Assembly: GCF_024509055.1 (NCBI RefSeq) | Contig: NZ_JANINM010000385.1 | Coordinates: forward strand, 131,952 to 181,496 | Reading direction: 5' to 3' | DNA from: Mesorhizobium sp. | GTDB taxonomy: Bacteria > Pseudomonadota > Alphaproteobacteria > Rhizobiales > Rhizobiaceae | DNA length: 49,545 nucleotides | Shown here: positions 10,101-17,701 of the stretch, piece after piece | How the letters are laid out: each line of letters opens with the position of its first letter | Numbering within the stretch: position 1 is the first letter of the stretch | Notes under the pieces: model-generated | What the model saw: only the letters and a program-made list of their open reading frames with translations | What the model was told of the DNA's origin: nothing | Database searches by the model: none | Made by a program: the position numbers and the translations under genes

Positions 10101-10431
10101 GGATCGTTTCGAGGCGCAGCATCGCACAGTGATGTCGGCGTCGATGGTCGGGTTGAAAGGGCGCGTGCAGCGCGAAGGCGAGGTGATCCACGTGATCTGC
10201 GATCGGATCGTCGAGTACGGGGACCTGCTGATGAAGGTCGGCGACATGTCGTTCCCGCCTCGGACCGGTCGCGGAGACGCCGCGCAGCATCCAGGATCTC
10301 CCGATCGCGGAGAACCCGGTCATGACGCCGACCGGTGGAAGCCAGAACCGCGCGACTGCTATTGGCCGCCGCATGCCGACGGCAGGGATCCGGAACAGGT
10401 CGTGCGCTTCAAGTCGCACGACTTTCATTGA
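7153..10431 (+). CDS. dnaE2: DnaE2, error-prone DNA polymerase III alpha subunit
   Basis: A 1092-residue C-family polymerase, the catalytic subunit of the ImuA-ImuB-DnaE2 mutasome. It has an N-terminal PHP domain (HYVELQVLTHFSLLRGAS onward), the polymerase palm with acidic motif PDIDIDFE (D373 and D375), the finger motif SQHPGGFVLTHD, a helix-hairpin-helix segment and a C-terminal OB fold (VEVAGIILVRQKPGSAKG). Length fits DnaE2 rather than DnaE1 (about 1150-1200). ATG 7153 overlaps the imuB stop by 4 nt; an in-frame codon at 7129 lies deeper in imuB and is less likely. Expression should be SOS-controlled from the LexA box at 4663. Confidence 0.95.
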   Translation: MTHYVELQVLTHFSLLRGASSAEELFSAAALLGYPAIGVSDIGTVAGVVRAWEAQKATGVRLIAGTRVDLSCGRRLLLYPTDRPAWSRITRLLTVGKKRAGKGACLLHWHDLAPWSDAVIAILLPHEADEENLEALADLKAVFGQRGYMALFQRRRPGDAVRIDALARQAGGAGIRAVVTGDVLYHAPEARLLQDVVTAVREKCSVDELGYRREVNADRALKSPDEMVRRFQDYPDALQASVDIARMCTFDLGELAYQYPHERVIEGLTAQQALEQLATEAVEGMFDGNVPKSYRDQIAHELRLIGELGYAPYFLTVHSIVREARRRGILCQGRGSAANSCVCFVLGVTSIDPIKHELLFERFVSGERREPPDIDIDFEHERREEIIQWIYETYGRDRAALTAVVTRYRARGAVRDVGKAMGLPEDLTSSLAGLVWGWSAEGVGEKQVDELNLDIGDRRLRLTLDLARKLIGVPRHMSQHPGGFVLTHDRLDDLVPIEPAAMEDRQIIEWDKDDIDSLKFMKVDVLGLGMLGCMNRAFDMLEADKGLHVELKDLQDDDPGVYAMIQKADTLGTFQIESRAQMSMLPRMKPRRFYDLVIQVAIVRPGPIQGDMVHPYLRRREGLERPEYPRPELRAVLEKTLGVPLFQEQAMKVAIVGAGFTPAEADALRRAMATFKFTGGVSHFSEKLVEGMVARGYPRDFAERTFRQLEGFGSYGFPESHAASFAKISYASSWMKHHHPDVFCASLMNAQPMGFYAPAQIVRDAREHGVEVRPPCVNASRWDCTLEPTGSRYLAVRLGLRVIRGLSNADGAKIVAARATASYDSVEDVWRRSGAQRASIEKLADGDAFHAFGADRRQGLWKVRGLGEAPLPLFAAADRAAVAGSVEGIEPAVALRPLTDGREVIEDYRNLQLSLRAHPLSFVRDELSRQGVRSCADLSTIRDGRHVEVAGIILVRQKPGSAKGVLFITIEDETGIANGILWPDRFEAQHRTVMSASMVGLKGRVQREGEVIHVICDRIVEYGDLLMKVGDMSFPPRTGRGDAAQHPGSPDRGEPGHDADRWKPEPRDCYWPPHADGRDPEQVVRFKSHDFH

Positions 10432-10435
10432 TCCG

Positions 10436-10723
10436 ATGGCGAGCTTGCCACGTCACCAGCGAGTCGTGATCGCGCTCTCCGTCCATATCCTCCGCGCGGG
10501 CGTCGCGCGCTGTTCGGAAGGACGCGTCGATGGCATCGAGGTACGGCTCGCGTTGCGATGTCTGCTGCCGCATTGTCCGGAGCCCTGGCCGCTGTCGTTA
10601 TACTGGGATGCTGCGGCACAGGAGAACGAGATCGGCCGGGCACAGGGCGTAACCGCTGCATTCAATGGCATCGTCCGACAGCTGCGCAAGGCGGGCCGAT
10701 ACGATGAGAACGGCTTTTTGTAA
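10436..10723 (+). CDS. Small conserved-looking protein after dnaE2
   Basis: A 95-residue protein of unknown function, starting at ATG 10436, five bases after the dnaE2 stop. It reads as a compact fold (VVIALSVHILRAGVARCSEG, then WPLSLYWDAAAQENEIGRA) with no transmembrane segment or signal. The close spacing suggests it belongs to the imuAB-dnaE2 transcript. A longer frame back to 10322 would overlap dnaE2 heavily and is not favoured. No family is recognised. Confidence 0.5.
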   Translation: MASLPRHQRVVIALSVHILRAGVARCSEGRVDGIEVRLALRCLLPHCPEPWPLSLYWDAAAQENEIGRAQGVTAAFNGIVRQLRKAGRYDENGFL

Positions 10724-10959
10724 GAGCGGCGTCGGCAGCCGGTGCGGAAGGGGATTTTGGACTCGATAGCTCGATGCAGCATACCAGCATGCGATCCAGC
10801 GAACCGGGATCTGGTGATAGGATGATCAAAATCGTCCGATTTCGACCATCCTAACACCGGTCCTCGAACCGCGCACGCTGTCGCTCGCCCGAGCCAGGAG
10901 TATGATAGGTGCCGCGAAGGCAACGGTGTGGGCGCCTACACAATACAAGGAAGAAGCTT
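10724..10959. other. Intergenic stretch
   Basis: About 235 bases between the small gene after dnaE2 and the oxidoreductase. No gene, strong hairpin or named operator was recognised. The ribosome site AAGGAAG for the next gene lies at its end. Confidence 0.4.
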
Positions 10960-11895
10960 GTGACGCAGCCACCGCTGCGAATGATCGCGCATCGCTTTGG
11001 CATTCCGATGGAGGTGCTCGCGTGCGAACCGCTCGGCAGACCGCCGGTAGCGTACGGCGAGGTTCTCGTGCGCATGACGGCAACGCCGATCAATCCATCC
11101 GACCTGATCCCCGTTGCCGGTGCCTATGCTGCGCGAACGTCGCTTCCGTTCGTGCCAGGCTATGAGGGGACGGGAACGATCGAAGAGGTCGGCGACAATG
11201 TCGATCCCGGGCTAATCGGTCGGCGCGTGTTACCCTTGGGCAGTGCGGGATGCTGGCAGACGTTGAAGGTCCTGCCGGCCGACTGGTGCATCCTGGTGCC
11301 GGACGATGTCGACGATGACGAGGCCGCGACCGCCTATATCAATCCCCTGACCGCCCTACTGATGGTGCGTAGGATGGCCCCGCAGCCAGGAGACGCGGTC
11401 GGAATCACCGCCGCCGCGTCGGCAATCGGTCGCATCCTGATCCGCATGATCGCATCGACGAGGGCGCACGCGGTTGCCATCGTGCGCTCGCAGTCGGCGG
11501 CCGAAAGCCTCCGCTGCGAACCTGCTGAGGTGGTCTGGAGCGATACGCCAATGCCCAGGCTCAATGGAGCCATGGACGCGGTTGGCGGCCGCGCGGGATG
11601 CGATCTGGCGGCCGCGGTCGTGCCGGGCGGCCAGATGCTGCATTATGGTTTGATGTCAGGGAAGCCGCTGGCCGGGACGGGCGCCACCACAGCACAATAC
11701 TTCAGACTGCGGGATATCGTTCATGCCATATCGAGAGCGCAGCTCGACGAATTGATGTCTGTTGTATTTGACGAGATACGGGTCGGCCGTGCCGCGATCT
11801 CGATCGCTGCCCGCTACCCCCTGGCGGAAATCGGTCTTGCGCTCACGCACGATGCCCGTGTCGGACGAAGCGGCAAAATCCTGCTCTGCCCGTGA
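10960..11895 (+). CDS. MDR-family oxidoreductase (quinone/enoyl reductase-like)
   Basis: A 311-residue zinc-independent medium-chain dehydrogenase/reductase, closest in appearance to the quinone oxidoreductase and trans-2-enoyl reductase branch. It has an N-terminal GroES-like domain (TPINPSDLIPVAGAY, then PFVPGYEGTGTIEEVG) and a Rossmann domain with the nucleotide motif AAASAIGRILIRMI. No structural-zinc cysteine cluster is visible. The start is taken as GTG 10960, preceded by AAGGAAG; the frame is open further upstream to 10909. The substrate cannot be told. It is convergent with the Toprim gene; the 121-nt gap holds only a weak hairpin (11914-11930). Confidence 0.75.
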   Translation: MTQPPLRMIAHRFGIPMEVLACEPLGRPPVAYGEVLVRMTATPINPSDLIPVAGAYAARTSLPFVPGYEGTGTIEEVGDNVDPGLIGRRVLPLGSAGCWQTLKVLPADWCILVPDDVDDDEAATAYINPLTALLMVRRMAPQPGDAVGITAAASAIGRILIRMIASTRAHAVAIVRSQSAAESLRCEPAEVVWSDTPMPRLNGAMDAVGGRAGCDLAAAVVPGGQMLHYGLMSGKPLAGTGATTAQYFRLRDIVHAISRAQLDELMSVVFDEIRVGRAAISIAARYPLAEIGLALTHDARVGRSGKILLCP

Positions 11896-12016
11896 GAGAG
11901 GGACGGGGATGGGGCGGCGAGCGAAGCCGCGCCATCTTCCGACGATGCATCACCCCGCCGTTAATTGCGAGCGACCGCGCAGTGCCGCTCTGCGGCAATC
12001 GGTCCCTCGTCCTGCG

Positions 12017-12937
12017 TCATCGTCGGGCGAATGAGTCTCTAACGCGCTTGGCGCGCCAGGCATCGTTCCAGTCGTTGTGAACATCGGGCACATGTGCCAC
12101 AAGTTCACGGCGGTGACGGGACAGGTGCTCGCGTGCCTTCTCAAGGAGCCGCGCTGCCGCCGGCCCGCGATCGGCATAGACGATGATCCTGCGCACTTTT
12201 TCGGGGATAGCGACGAATGCGAGCCGTTCCACGCCGCCCAGCGCCCAGGTCGGCGTACCGAACCAGTGCATCGCAGACAGTGCGTCCTCAATGCCTTCGG
12301 CGAGACCAAGTTCGTCCGTCGCGGGTGCAAGCCTGATGGCGCCGGTACCTAGGAGTCCGAGCGCAACTTTGGGCTTCGGGATTGGCTTGTGAAGGATGTC
12401 GACCGGATCGAGGAAGGTCCGCTGCACCGCGATCACGCCCAGGTCACTTTCTACGGCTGCGATCAATGCGGGCATGACCCGCTTGTCGGAGCCAGAGCCA
12501 AGCACGGTCTTCGGATTGAACCGTAAGCTTCGCGGATAGGGTCCGGTCAGTCCGCGGGCGCGCAAATACGTCTCGGCCAGCGTTCCGACGACCGGCTTGC
12601 TCGCGTGCCACAATCGAACCGCAAGCGCACTCATGTCGCGCCGCGGTTCCTTGGCAGGCATGTCGAGCGGCGCGCGATCATGAAGGCGTTGCCGCTGCAG
12701 CGCCTTGAGCACCTCGGCGGTGGTGCACCCGGCGAAGCAGTGGAACAGGATGGCGCTATCGCCAAGCCTGACCGAGAGGCTGGGCGACACATCGTCATGT
12801 GCTGGGCATCGGCATTCGCCACGGGTGCCGCGCCATACCCCGCCAAGGCGCTCGACGATCGTCTTTGCGCGGACTTCAGCGTCGAGCGGCAGTCTAGGCA
12901 TCGGCCGAGCTCCGGCATCGTGCTGGACTGCGATCAT
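12017..12937 (-). CDS. Toprim-domain primase-like protein
   Basis: A 306-residue plasmid protein with a CHC2-type zinc finger near the N-terminus (C44, H47, C67, C71) and a Toprim domain toward the C-terminus (GLAEGIEDALSAM near 215, then IVYADRGPAAARLLEKA). This layout (DUF7146 plus Toprim) is common in alphaproteobacterial plasmid and phage primase/helicase-like proteins and points to a role in plasmid DNA replication or transfer. The usual Toprim DxD reads YADRG here, so catalytic competence is uncertain. A second start (12901, MPRLPLD) also has a GGAG at a suitable distance. Confidence 0.7.
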   Translation of the reverse strand: MIAVQHDAGARPMPRLPLDAEVRAKTIVERLGGVWRGTRGECRCPAHDDVSPSLSVRLGDSAILFHCFAGCTTAEVLKALQRQRLHDRAPLDMPAKEPRRDMSALAVRLWHASKPVVGTLAETYLRARGLTGPYPRSLRFNPKTVLGSGSDKRVMPALIAAVESDLGVIAVQRTFLDPVDILHKPIPKPKVALGLLGTGAIRLAPATDELGLAEGIEDALSAMHWFGTPTWALGGVERLAFVAIPEKVRRIIVYADRGPAAARLLEKAREHLSRHRRELVAHVPDVHNDWNDAWRAKRVRDSFARR

Positions 12938-13075
12938 TTCCTGACACTCCGGTAACTTCGAACCGCAGGGTCATCGTCGCCCTCGCCTCTGGACGGCGAG
13001 CGAAGAGCCAAAGACTGAAAGGAACTGATCTCGTGCGCGCGCGGCGTCGCCGCATGAACGCCCTTGGGCGGCTAG

Positions 13076-13519
13076 CTAACCGTAACGTCCTGTGAAGAGG
13101 TCGCCGAGCGCGCGGCGTCGAAAGGCGTTCCACCACCGACGGCGACGATGTTCTGGCGCATCGTGGATCATGTGGCAGCGCGGACAGAGGGCGGCGAGGT
13201 TTCGCCAACGCGGACCGCTGAAACTCGGATCGTGATTGAGATGCGCTGTGGCCAGGTAGACCGGTCTGCGCGTGATGCAGATCGCGTCTAGAGCAACAAA
13301 AGCGGGAGGCCGTCGCAACACGCGGCCGCGTCCATCCCGCCAGGAACGCCCGTCTGCGTCCCACCAGACCCCTTTCGCATCCTTGAGCTGAGCAACGTGT
13401 CGGCCATGCGGCCGTCCGCAATGTTCGCAACGACCACTTGCACGTTCGAAGCGTACGATCCGGCTGATCTCGGGCCAGTCGATCGGATAAAGCCAGCGAT
13501 GTTCCGGACGGATCGGCAT
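13076..13519 (-). CDS. HNH endonuclease-like protein
   Basis: A 147-residue protein with an N-terminal zinc pair (CEHCGRPHG) and a C-terminal HNH-type block: HLNHDPSF, then the asparagine of WRNLAALCPRCHMIHD with its own CxxCH. This is the ordering of small HNH nucleases with structural zinc. The start MPIRPEHRW (13519) is chosen by resemblance to this protein type; no clear ribosome site is seen, and starts at 13537 or 13591 are possible. It lies between the Toprim gene and ssb, so it probably belongs to the plasmid maintenance or transfer set. Its target is unknown. Confidence 0.65.
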   Translation of the reverse strand: MPIRPEHRWLYPIDWPEISRIVRFERASGRCEHCGRPHGRHVAQLKDAKGVWWDADGRSWRDGRGRVLRRPPAFVALDAICITRRPVYLATAHLNHDPSFSGPRWRNLAALCPRCHMIHDAPEHRRRRWWNAFRRRALGDLFTGRYG

Positions 13520-13642
13520 GCGACGATTCTGAATCATGCGCACCGAGAACGAAAGGAGAAAATGCGGCGAATGATCTGCCGATCCCGGCATACCGAGTTT
13601 GAAAGGGCGTGACGACCGCCAGCCGATCGCTTGGCCAGAGCC

Positions 13643-13966
13643 TCACACCTGTTCGCCGGTACTTTTGGCCAGAACCGAAAAGGTGTCGGCGATGAGCTCT
13701 GTTCGGTAGCCTGTATCATTGGTGTCGCCATGCTGCCCCTCGCGCACGCGTCCTGTGATATGGACAAGATCACCGACGCCGGCAACCTCCAGTTGGTTGG
13801 TCAGGTTCGAGAAACACACGACGCTATTCCATAGGGTATCCTGCTTCCATTCGTCGCCATCACGTCGGTTGTAATTTGCTGCAACGTTCACGAACGTGAC
13901 CTTTTCTCGCCTGTTGATCTTGCCGACACGCCCGATGATGCGGAATTCAGCGATATTCTGGGGCAT
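13643..13966 (-). CDS. ssb: Single-stranded DNA-binding protein
   Basis: A 107-residue OB-fold protein of the SSB family (AEFRIIGRVGKI, then VTFVNVAANYN, NSVVCFSNLTNQLEVAGVGD and VHITGRVREG). It would coat single-stranded plasmid DNA during replication or conjugative transfer. It ends without the acidic DDxPF tip of chromosomal SSB, so it probably does not recruit the same partners. ATG 13966 has GGAG nine bases upstream; nine further codons upstream to 13993 are possible. Confidence 0.85.
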   Translation of the reverse strand: MPQNIAEFRIIGRVGKINRREKVTFVNVAANYNRRDGDEWKQDTLWNSVVCFSNLTNQLEVAGVGDLVHITGRVREGQHGDTNDTGYRTELIADTFSVLAKSTGEQV

Positions 13967-14015
13967 GATGCTCTTCTCCAGTGACTCACTCAATTGAACA
14001 GGCGGGGTCGCGCGA

Positions 14016-14657
14016 TCAGTCGCTCTTTGTCAGCGCGCGCGGCTGGAAATGGTATTTCGTGACGTTCTGAGGTGTTGCGTAGGTCTCGTACGCCGCCAGC
14101 CAGTCGCGACTGATGGCTCGTTGCGCGGTTGCTAGCGGAAGCCGGTGCTCGCACACGAGCCGCCACAGAACGAAGGCGAGTGCATTCTTGTCATCCGCAT
14201 TCGCTTGTCCGCGGCGCGGTTGAAGCCAGAGATTGCCGGCATCGAATGGTGCGCCGCCTAGAGAAATCGGAATGAGGTGATCAAGCTCATAGTCGGCCAA
14301 TCGTCCGTCTGGATATTGCGCCTGCATCATCCGCCGCTTCAGGGGACCGGTGACACCGTAGGAGGGGCGCATCGATCGGGAATATCCCGGTCGACAGATC
14401 GTCCTCCCAATGTTCCCTTGCGTGATGCGAGCGTCGATCGAGCCTCTCACATCGGGCGGCGGCAATCGTCCATCGATACCCAGCGGAAGCGGCGGACGCA
14501 GGATCGTCGACGCGAGACTCTGGACAGCCTCGCAAAACGGCTCATCGCATCGGGCGTTTCCCGAAAACGGCGCGCCAATCGCATGGCTCAAACCGCCGTG
14601 CCACCATGCAAGTACGGCAAGCACCCCTGCACCGACGATCAGCGCCAGCCACCTCAT
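14016..14657 (-). CDS. Membrane-anchored HNH-like nuclease, predicted
   Basis: A 213-residue protein. Residues 1-20 form a hydrophobic segment (LALIVGAGVLAVLAWW) that acts as a signal anchor. The C-terminal half has an HNH-like core, YELDHLIPISLGGAPFDAGN, followed by LWLQPRRGQANADDKNAL, typical of secreted or periplasmic HNH-type proteins. ATG 14657 is preferred (AAGG six bases upstream) over a GTG at 14732. It follows repC on the same strand, 106 nt away. A role in plasmid entry or DNA processing at the membrane is a guess. Confidence 0.6.
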   Translation of the reverse strand: MRWLALIVGAGVLAVLAWWHGGLSHAIGAPFSGNARCDEPFCEAVQSLASTILRPPLPLGIDGRLPPPDVRGSIDARITQGNIGRTICRPGYSRSMRPSYGVTGPLKRRMMQAQYPDGRLADYELDHLIPISLGGAPFDAGNLWLQPRRGQANADDKNALAFVLWRLVCEHRLPLATAQRAISRDWLAAYETYATPQNVTKYHFQPRALTKSD

Positions 14658-14762
14658 CGCCCGCCTTTGGGACCGCAGGTGCAGGTGAAAATCTGAATGG
14701 ATCCGTGTCGAGACATAGTCCACGTTTACCACAGGACGTTATTGGACGCCAAGTCAGGTTTG

Positions 14763-16010
14763 TCAGTGTGCTGCCATTCGTTCGGTCCGGAATCCCCACA
14801 GGCTCTTTGCAAGATCGAGTTCGTCGCGCTTTGCCTTGCCGATCATTCCCGTGAAATATGCGCCTGGCGTCAGCCGAATTTCCGACCGCGAATGGCGTTC
14901 GGCGGTAATCATGATCGCCACCGCTGCGGCATCCGGCCCAAGCTTTTCCAAGGCGTCCACATAGACCCCGATGCGGATCCCGAGATCGTTGCGCAGCCGA
15001 GAGGCGGCCCGATGAATATCGGACCACGCGGGTCTGCTGTTGCCGACGTACATCGCGGTGGTCGGGAACATCTCCATCAACTCTGCTGGACGAGTGTTGA
15101 AGCGACTGTTCGACGGTGACGCCGAGAGGTCGGCTGGAGGTGGAGCGGAACCGATTGGATCAGAACTACAAGCTCGCTCAGCCCGTACATCTTTGATGGG
15201 GTGAGGGCTGGTTTGTATATGTATGAAGGGCTCATTTTTTGACCCTGACCCATCATTATCTTCAGGAAACATACATTCGTCGATGGTCGTGGCAACGAGT
15301 TGCTCGACGTGCGGCAAACGGCTGAGTGCAGCCCGATAGAGATCACTGTCACGCACGGAACGCGCCTGCGCTGCAGCTTCAGCCACGCTATCGATGGCTT
15401 CCTGGAGGGCAAACCACCGCGGGCCCGTCAACCGCATATCGGCTGCTTGCGCGAGTGCCTGACCAACAATCCGGCTAACGCGGGCAATCTCCTGCCGACC
15501 CTCCTTGAAGAGCCGAGATTGTGCCGAATAGGCATCGGCGCGCTCGCGAAGCTCCTCGAAGCGGATGCGAAGCGGCGAGAGGTCGACACCAAAGGCGGTT
15601 GAGATTGCACCCGTATGATCACGGCGGCCTGTGCGCCGTCCATGAGCGCTGTCGCGCGCGAGGATCAGTCCGAGCGCTCTGAGCTGCCGGAGACGGGCTT
15701 TGATCGCACTGACCGTCTTGCCGGCGTCCTCAGCGAGCGTGAGGTTGCTTGGCCAGGCGATCGGCGTGCGCCCTTCCTTCCAATCATCGGCATGGGTGTA
15801 GCTGATGAGGTGTTCGAGCGTCTGTAGCGCACCGATCCCAACGCCTAGCGCCGCTGCTGAGCGCTTGACGACGGCGAACACCGCTTTCCGGTCGACCGTC
15901 GTCGGCGCATCGACAATCCTAGTCTCGAGCGCGCGTGCGATCTGGCGGGAGAAGGCCGTGATCGGTCGGGCTCCCGTTCCCCCCGTAAAGGCATTCTGGG
16001 TATAGGTCAT
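14763..16010 (-). CDS. repC: RepC-type plasmid replication initiator
   Basis: A 415-residue initiator. Residues about 30-175 match the RepC N-terminal winged-helix domain (TPIAWPSNLTLAEDAGK, LGLILARDSAHGRRTG, AFGVDLSPLRIRFEELRERA). The C-terminal domain follows a linker (LRNDLGIRIGVYVDALEKLGPDAAAVAIMI, then LTPGAYFTGMIGKAKRDEL split across the domain). In RepABC plasmids RepC opens an origin inside its own gene, in an AT-rich stretch; such a stretch occurs here at about 15170-15290. No repA/repB partition partners of RepABC type accompany it in the window. ATG 16010 has GAGGGGA upstream. Confidence 0.85.
   Translation of the reverse strand: MTYTQNAFTGGTGARPITAFSRQIARALETRIVDAPTTVDRKAVFAVVKRSAAALGVGIGALQTLEHLISYTHADDWKEGRTPIAWPSNLTLAEDAGKTVSAIKARLRQLRALGLILARDSAHGRRTGRRDHTGAISTAFGVDLSPLRIRFEELRERADAYSAQSRLFKEGRQEIARVSRIVGQALAQAADMRLTGPRWFALQEAIDSVAEAAAQARSVRDSDLYRAALSRLPHVEQLVATTIDECMFPEDNDGSGSKNEPFIHIQTSPHPIKDVRAERACSSDPIGSAPPPADLSASPSNSRFNTRPAELMEMFPTTAMYVGNSRPAWSDIHRAASRLRNDLGIRIGVYVDALEKLGPDAAAVAIMITAERHSRSEIRLTPGAYFTGMIGKAKRDELDLAKSLWGFRTERMAAH
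15170..15290. other. AT-rich segment in repC, candidate origin
   Basis: Within repC, between the codons for its two domains, base composition drops clearly below that of the surroundings, with runs such as TTTGTATATGTATG and CATTTTTTGA. In RepABC-type replicons the origin sits in the middle of repC in an AT-rich tract, so this is the natural candidate. No iterons were seen in it. Confidence 0.35.
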
Positions 16011-16163
16011 CGTTCGTCCCCTCGTTCGAGGGGCCGTCAGCAGGCAAAACAGAGGCGTGGCGCGAAGCGCGCTCCCTTGAACCGAGGCTCGGAAACCGGT
16101 ACGTGGAAGATCTCTGAGTGACCGGTCAGCGTTTGGCGACGCTGCCACGTTGCGATTTCTGGG

Positions 16164-16185
16164 TGCCCGGCCTTCGTGCCGGGCA
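16164..16185. other. Perfect hairpin between repC and the iterons
   Basis: TGCCCGGC (16164-16171), loop CTTCGT, GCCGGGCA (16178-16185): a perfect 8-bp stem upstream of repC and beyond the repA iterons. The base run after it is not a T tract, so it is a weak terminator candidate at best; it may insulate repC from repA transcription. Confidence 0.45.
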
Positions 16186-16301
16186 TTCGTTTATGTGCTC
16201 ACGGCCACCCTTTCTGTTCGGTCTCACGCTGGCCGCCGAGCGGCCGCGGAGAACATTAAGGGACGATGCCAGCCCAATCAGGGGTTCGGAAGCGGGCACG
16301 A

Positions 16302-16469
16302 CTCGTGCTTTCGCGGACCGAAGCGAGAAAAAGTTCGTGCTTTGACGGACCGACGCGGAGTCCGTTCGTGCTTTGACGGACGTCCATTCGTGTTTTGGAG
16401 GACGCTACTTCGTGCTTTGACGGACGAAAGTTCGTGCTTTGAGGGACGCTCGTTCGTGTTCTCGCGGAC
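16302..16469 (+). repeat. Seven direct iterons downstream of repA
   Basis: Seven copies of a 17-bp unit with consensus TTCGTGCTTTGACGGAC start at 16302, 16334, 16365, 16387, 16409, 16431 and 16453. Three (16334, 16365, 16409) match the consensus exactly; the others differ at one to four places. The spacings are 32, 31, 22, 22, 22 and 22 nt, so all copies would lie on roughly the same face of the helix. They end 12 nt from the repA stop. Such arrays bind the Rep protein and serve as origin or copy-control (incompatibility) sites. Confidence 0.9.
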
Positions 16470-16480
16470 CGGTCCGCGAA

Positions 16481-17371
16481 TCAGTCGCGAATCGCGTCGC
16501 TGGTCGTCTGCTCGGCCGACAGAAGGGCCTTTTTCGGCGTCAACGTGACCAGGGAAGGGGCCGCGACCCTGCGTTTCGGGGCGTCCACTGCAGGAGCATC
16601 TGCTTCGTTGAGCAAAACCCGGTAGTCAGGAATCGAGTCCAGGTCCGCGATGCCACGCAGAACGTGGCGAAAATGCTTCAGCGTGTTCTGATAGCCAAGC
16701 TGAAGGCGCAAATCGTTCAATCCGATCTGCACGGGACCATCGATACAGGTGGAGCGCGCGACTTCGTAAAGTCGTCGTTCGACTGGACCAAGCTGGAAAT
16801 AGTCCGGCGAATATTCGAGGACCCGGCGATCGCGCAGGATCGCACGGTATAGCCAGTCACAAAGGCGGACTTTCACGCCCTTGAGACGTGGTTCACCGGT
16901 CCGTGTCTTCGTATATTGGAGTTGCGCCTCGGACAGCCACGAGAAGAAGCCCGTCTGGCCTTCGCCACCGGCTTCGATGTTCGTCTTGATCTGCGTACCC
17001 TGAAGCCGTCCTAACGCATCAGAGAGGCGTGTATAGGAGCGTGCAGAACCGCTGACCCCCGTCACTCGGAAGAGGTCGTGGGCCGTAAAGTAGAACTCCT
17101 GGGCCACGCGCTCGCCTGCATCCATCTTCGAGACAAGCAAGCTCGCGATATACAGTAGGATCTCCTTGTCATAGATTGTGGCAACACCGCTGGGACCAGG
17201 GCCGATCTCTATGGAAACACTGTCAGTCTTATAGACTAAGGAGCGCTTCAGCGCAGTCTTCGACAGCGAAAAGAAGGGATAGGCCATGAGTGAGTGCTCA
17301 CCGCGAACCTCGGTGAGGAGCGGACTGTCGAGGACGAAGAGGTCGCCCTGCGTGGGAGAGGTGCCCGTCAT
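16481..17371 (-). CDS. repA: RepA, RPA-type iteron plasmid initiator
   Basis: A 296-residue replication initiator of the RPA family: QGDLFVLDSPLLTEVRGEHS at the start, then MAYPFFSLSK, VATIYDKEILLYIASLLVSK, a winged-helix segment (ARSYTRLSDALGRLQGTQIKTNI), GFFSWLSEAQLQY and a second winged-helix segment near RRLYEVARSTC. It should bind the 17-bp iterons on both sides of its gene: seven direct copies downstream and inverted copies in its promoter. ATG 17371 is chosen; a TTG three codons upstream is possible. With repC next door the plasmid carries two initiators, an arrangement reported for some sphingomonad megaplasmids. Confidence 0.9.
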   Translation of the reverse strand: MTGTSPTQGDLFVLDSPLLTEVRGEHSLMAYPFFSLSKTALKRSLVYKTDSVSIEIGPGPSGVATIYDKEILLYIASLLVSKMDAGERVAQEFYFTAHDLFRVTGVSGSARSYTRLSDALGRLQGTQIKTNIEAGGEGQTGFFSWLSEAQLQYTKTRTGEPRLKGVKVRLCDWLYRAILRDRRVLEYSPDYFQLGPVERRLYEVARSTCIDGPVQIGLNDLRLQLGYQNTLKHFRHVLRGIADLDSIPDYRVLLNEADAPAVDAPKRRVAAPSLVTLTPKKALLSAEQTTSDAIRD

Positions 17372-17386
17372 GCCGCCCAATCCCGG

Positions 17387-17507
17387 GTCCGCAAAAGCAC
17401 GAAAGCCCGCTCGCGAAGGTCCGCGAAAACACGAAGGGCGGGAGTGCCACCGAGGGAAAACGCTCGGAACAGCGCACTATCGGAGTGAAGTTCGTGTTTT
17501 TGCGGAC
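17387..17507. repeat. Inverted iteron copies at the repA operator
   Basis: Three more copies of the 17-bp iteron lie upstream of repA: two on the minus strand (17387-17403 and 17419-17435, 32 nt apart) and one on the plus strand (17491-17507). The first copy begins 16 nt upstream of the repA start codon. Copies facing each other in the promoter region are the usual arrangement for autorepression by Rep dimers, while direct copies bind monomers. Confidence 0.8.
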
Positions 17508-17701
17508 CGACCGCGCGCCCGATGCTGGGAGCCACGCGGAGGGTCGTTTCGACATGGAGTTCGCGCAGATTCATACGAGCCGCTGTAACAGGTTGGCGCC
17601 GCAGTTCACAGTCGTTGCTCGGGCAGGTCGCGCGTTCCTGCTACTGCTGCAAGCGCCATAGGGTCTCCTAAGTGGCTCACTAACGCGTCTCTCATCGCCG
17701 G
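17508..17701. other. Gene-free stretch upstream of the repA operator
   Basis: About 190 bases between the last iteron copy and the MarR-type gene. No gene and no recognisable DnaA box were found. It must hold the repA promoter or its distal part, but no clear -35/-10 pair stands out. Confidence 0.4.

Noticed and set aside
11914..11930. Terminator between the oxidoreductase and Toprim genes
   Set aside because: GCGGC/GCCGC is only a 5-bp stem with no T run on either strand.
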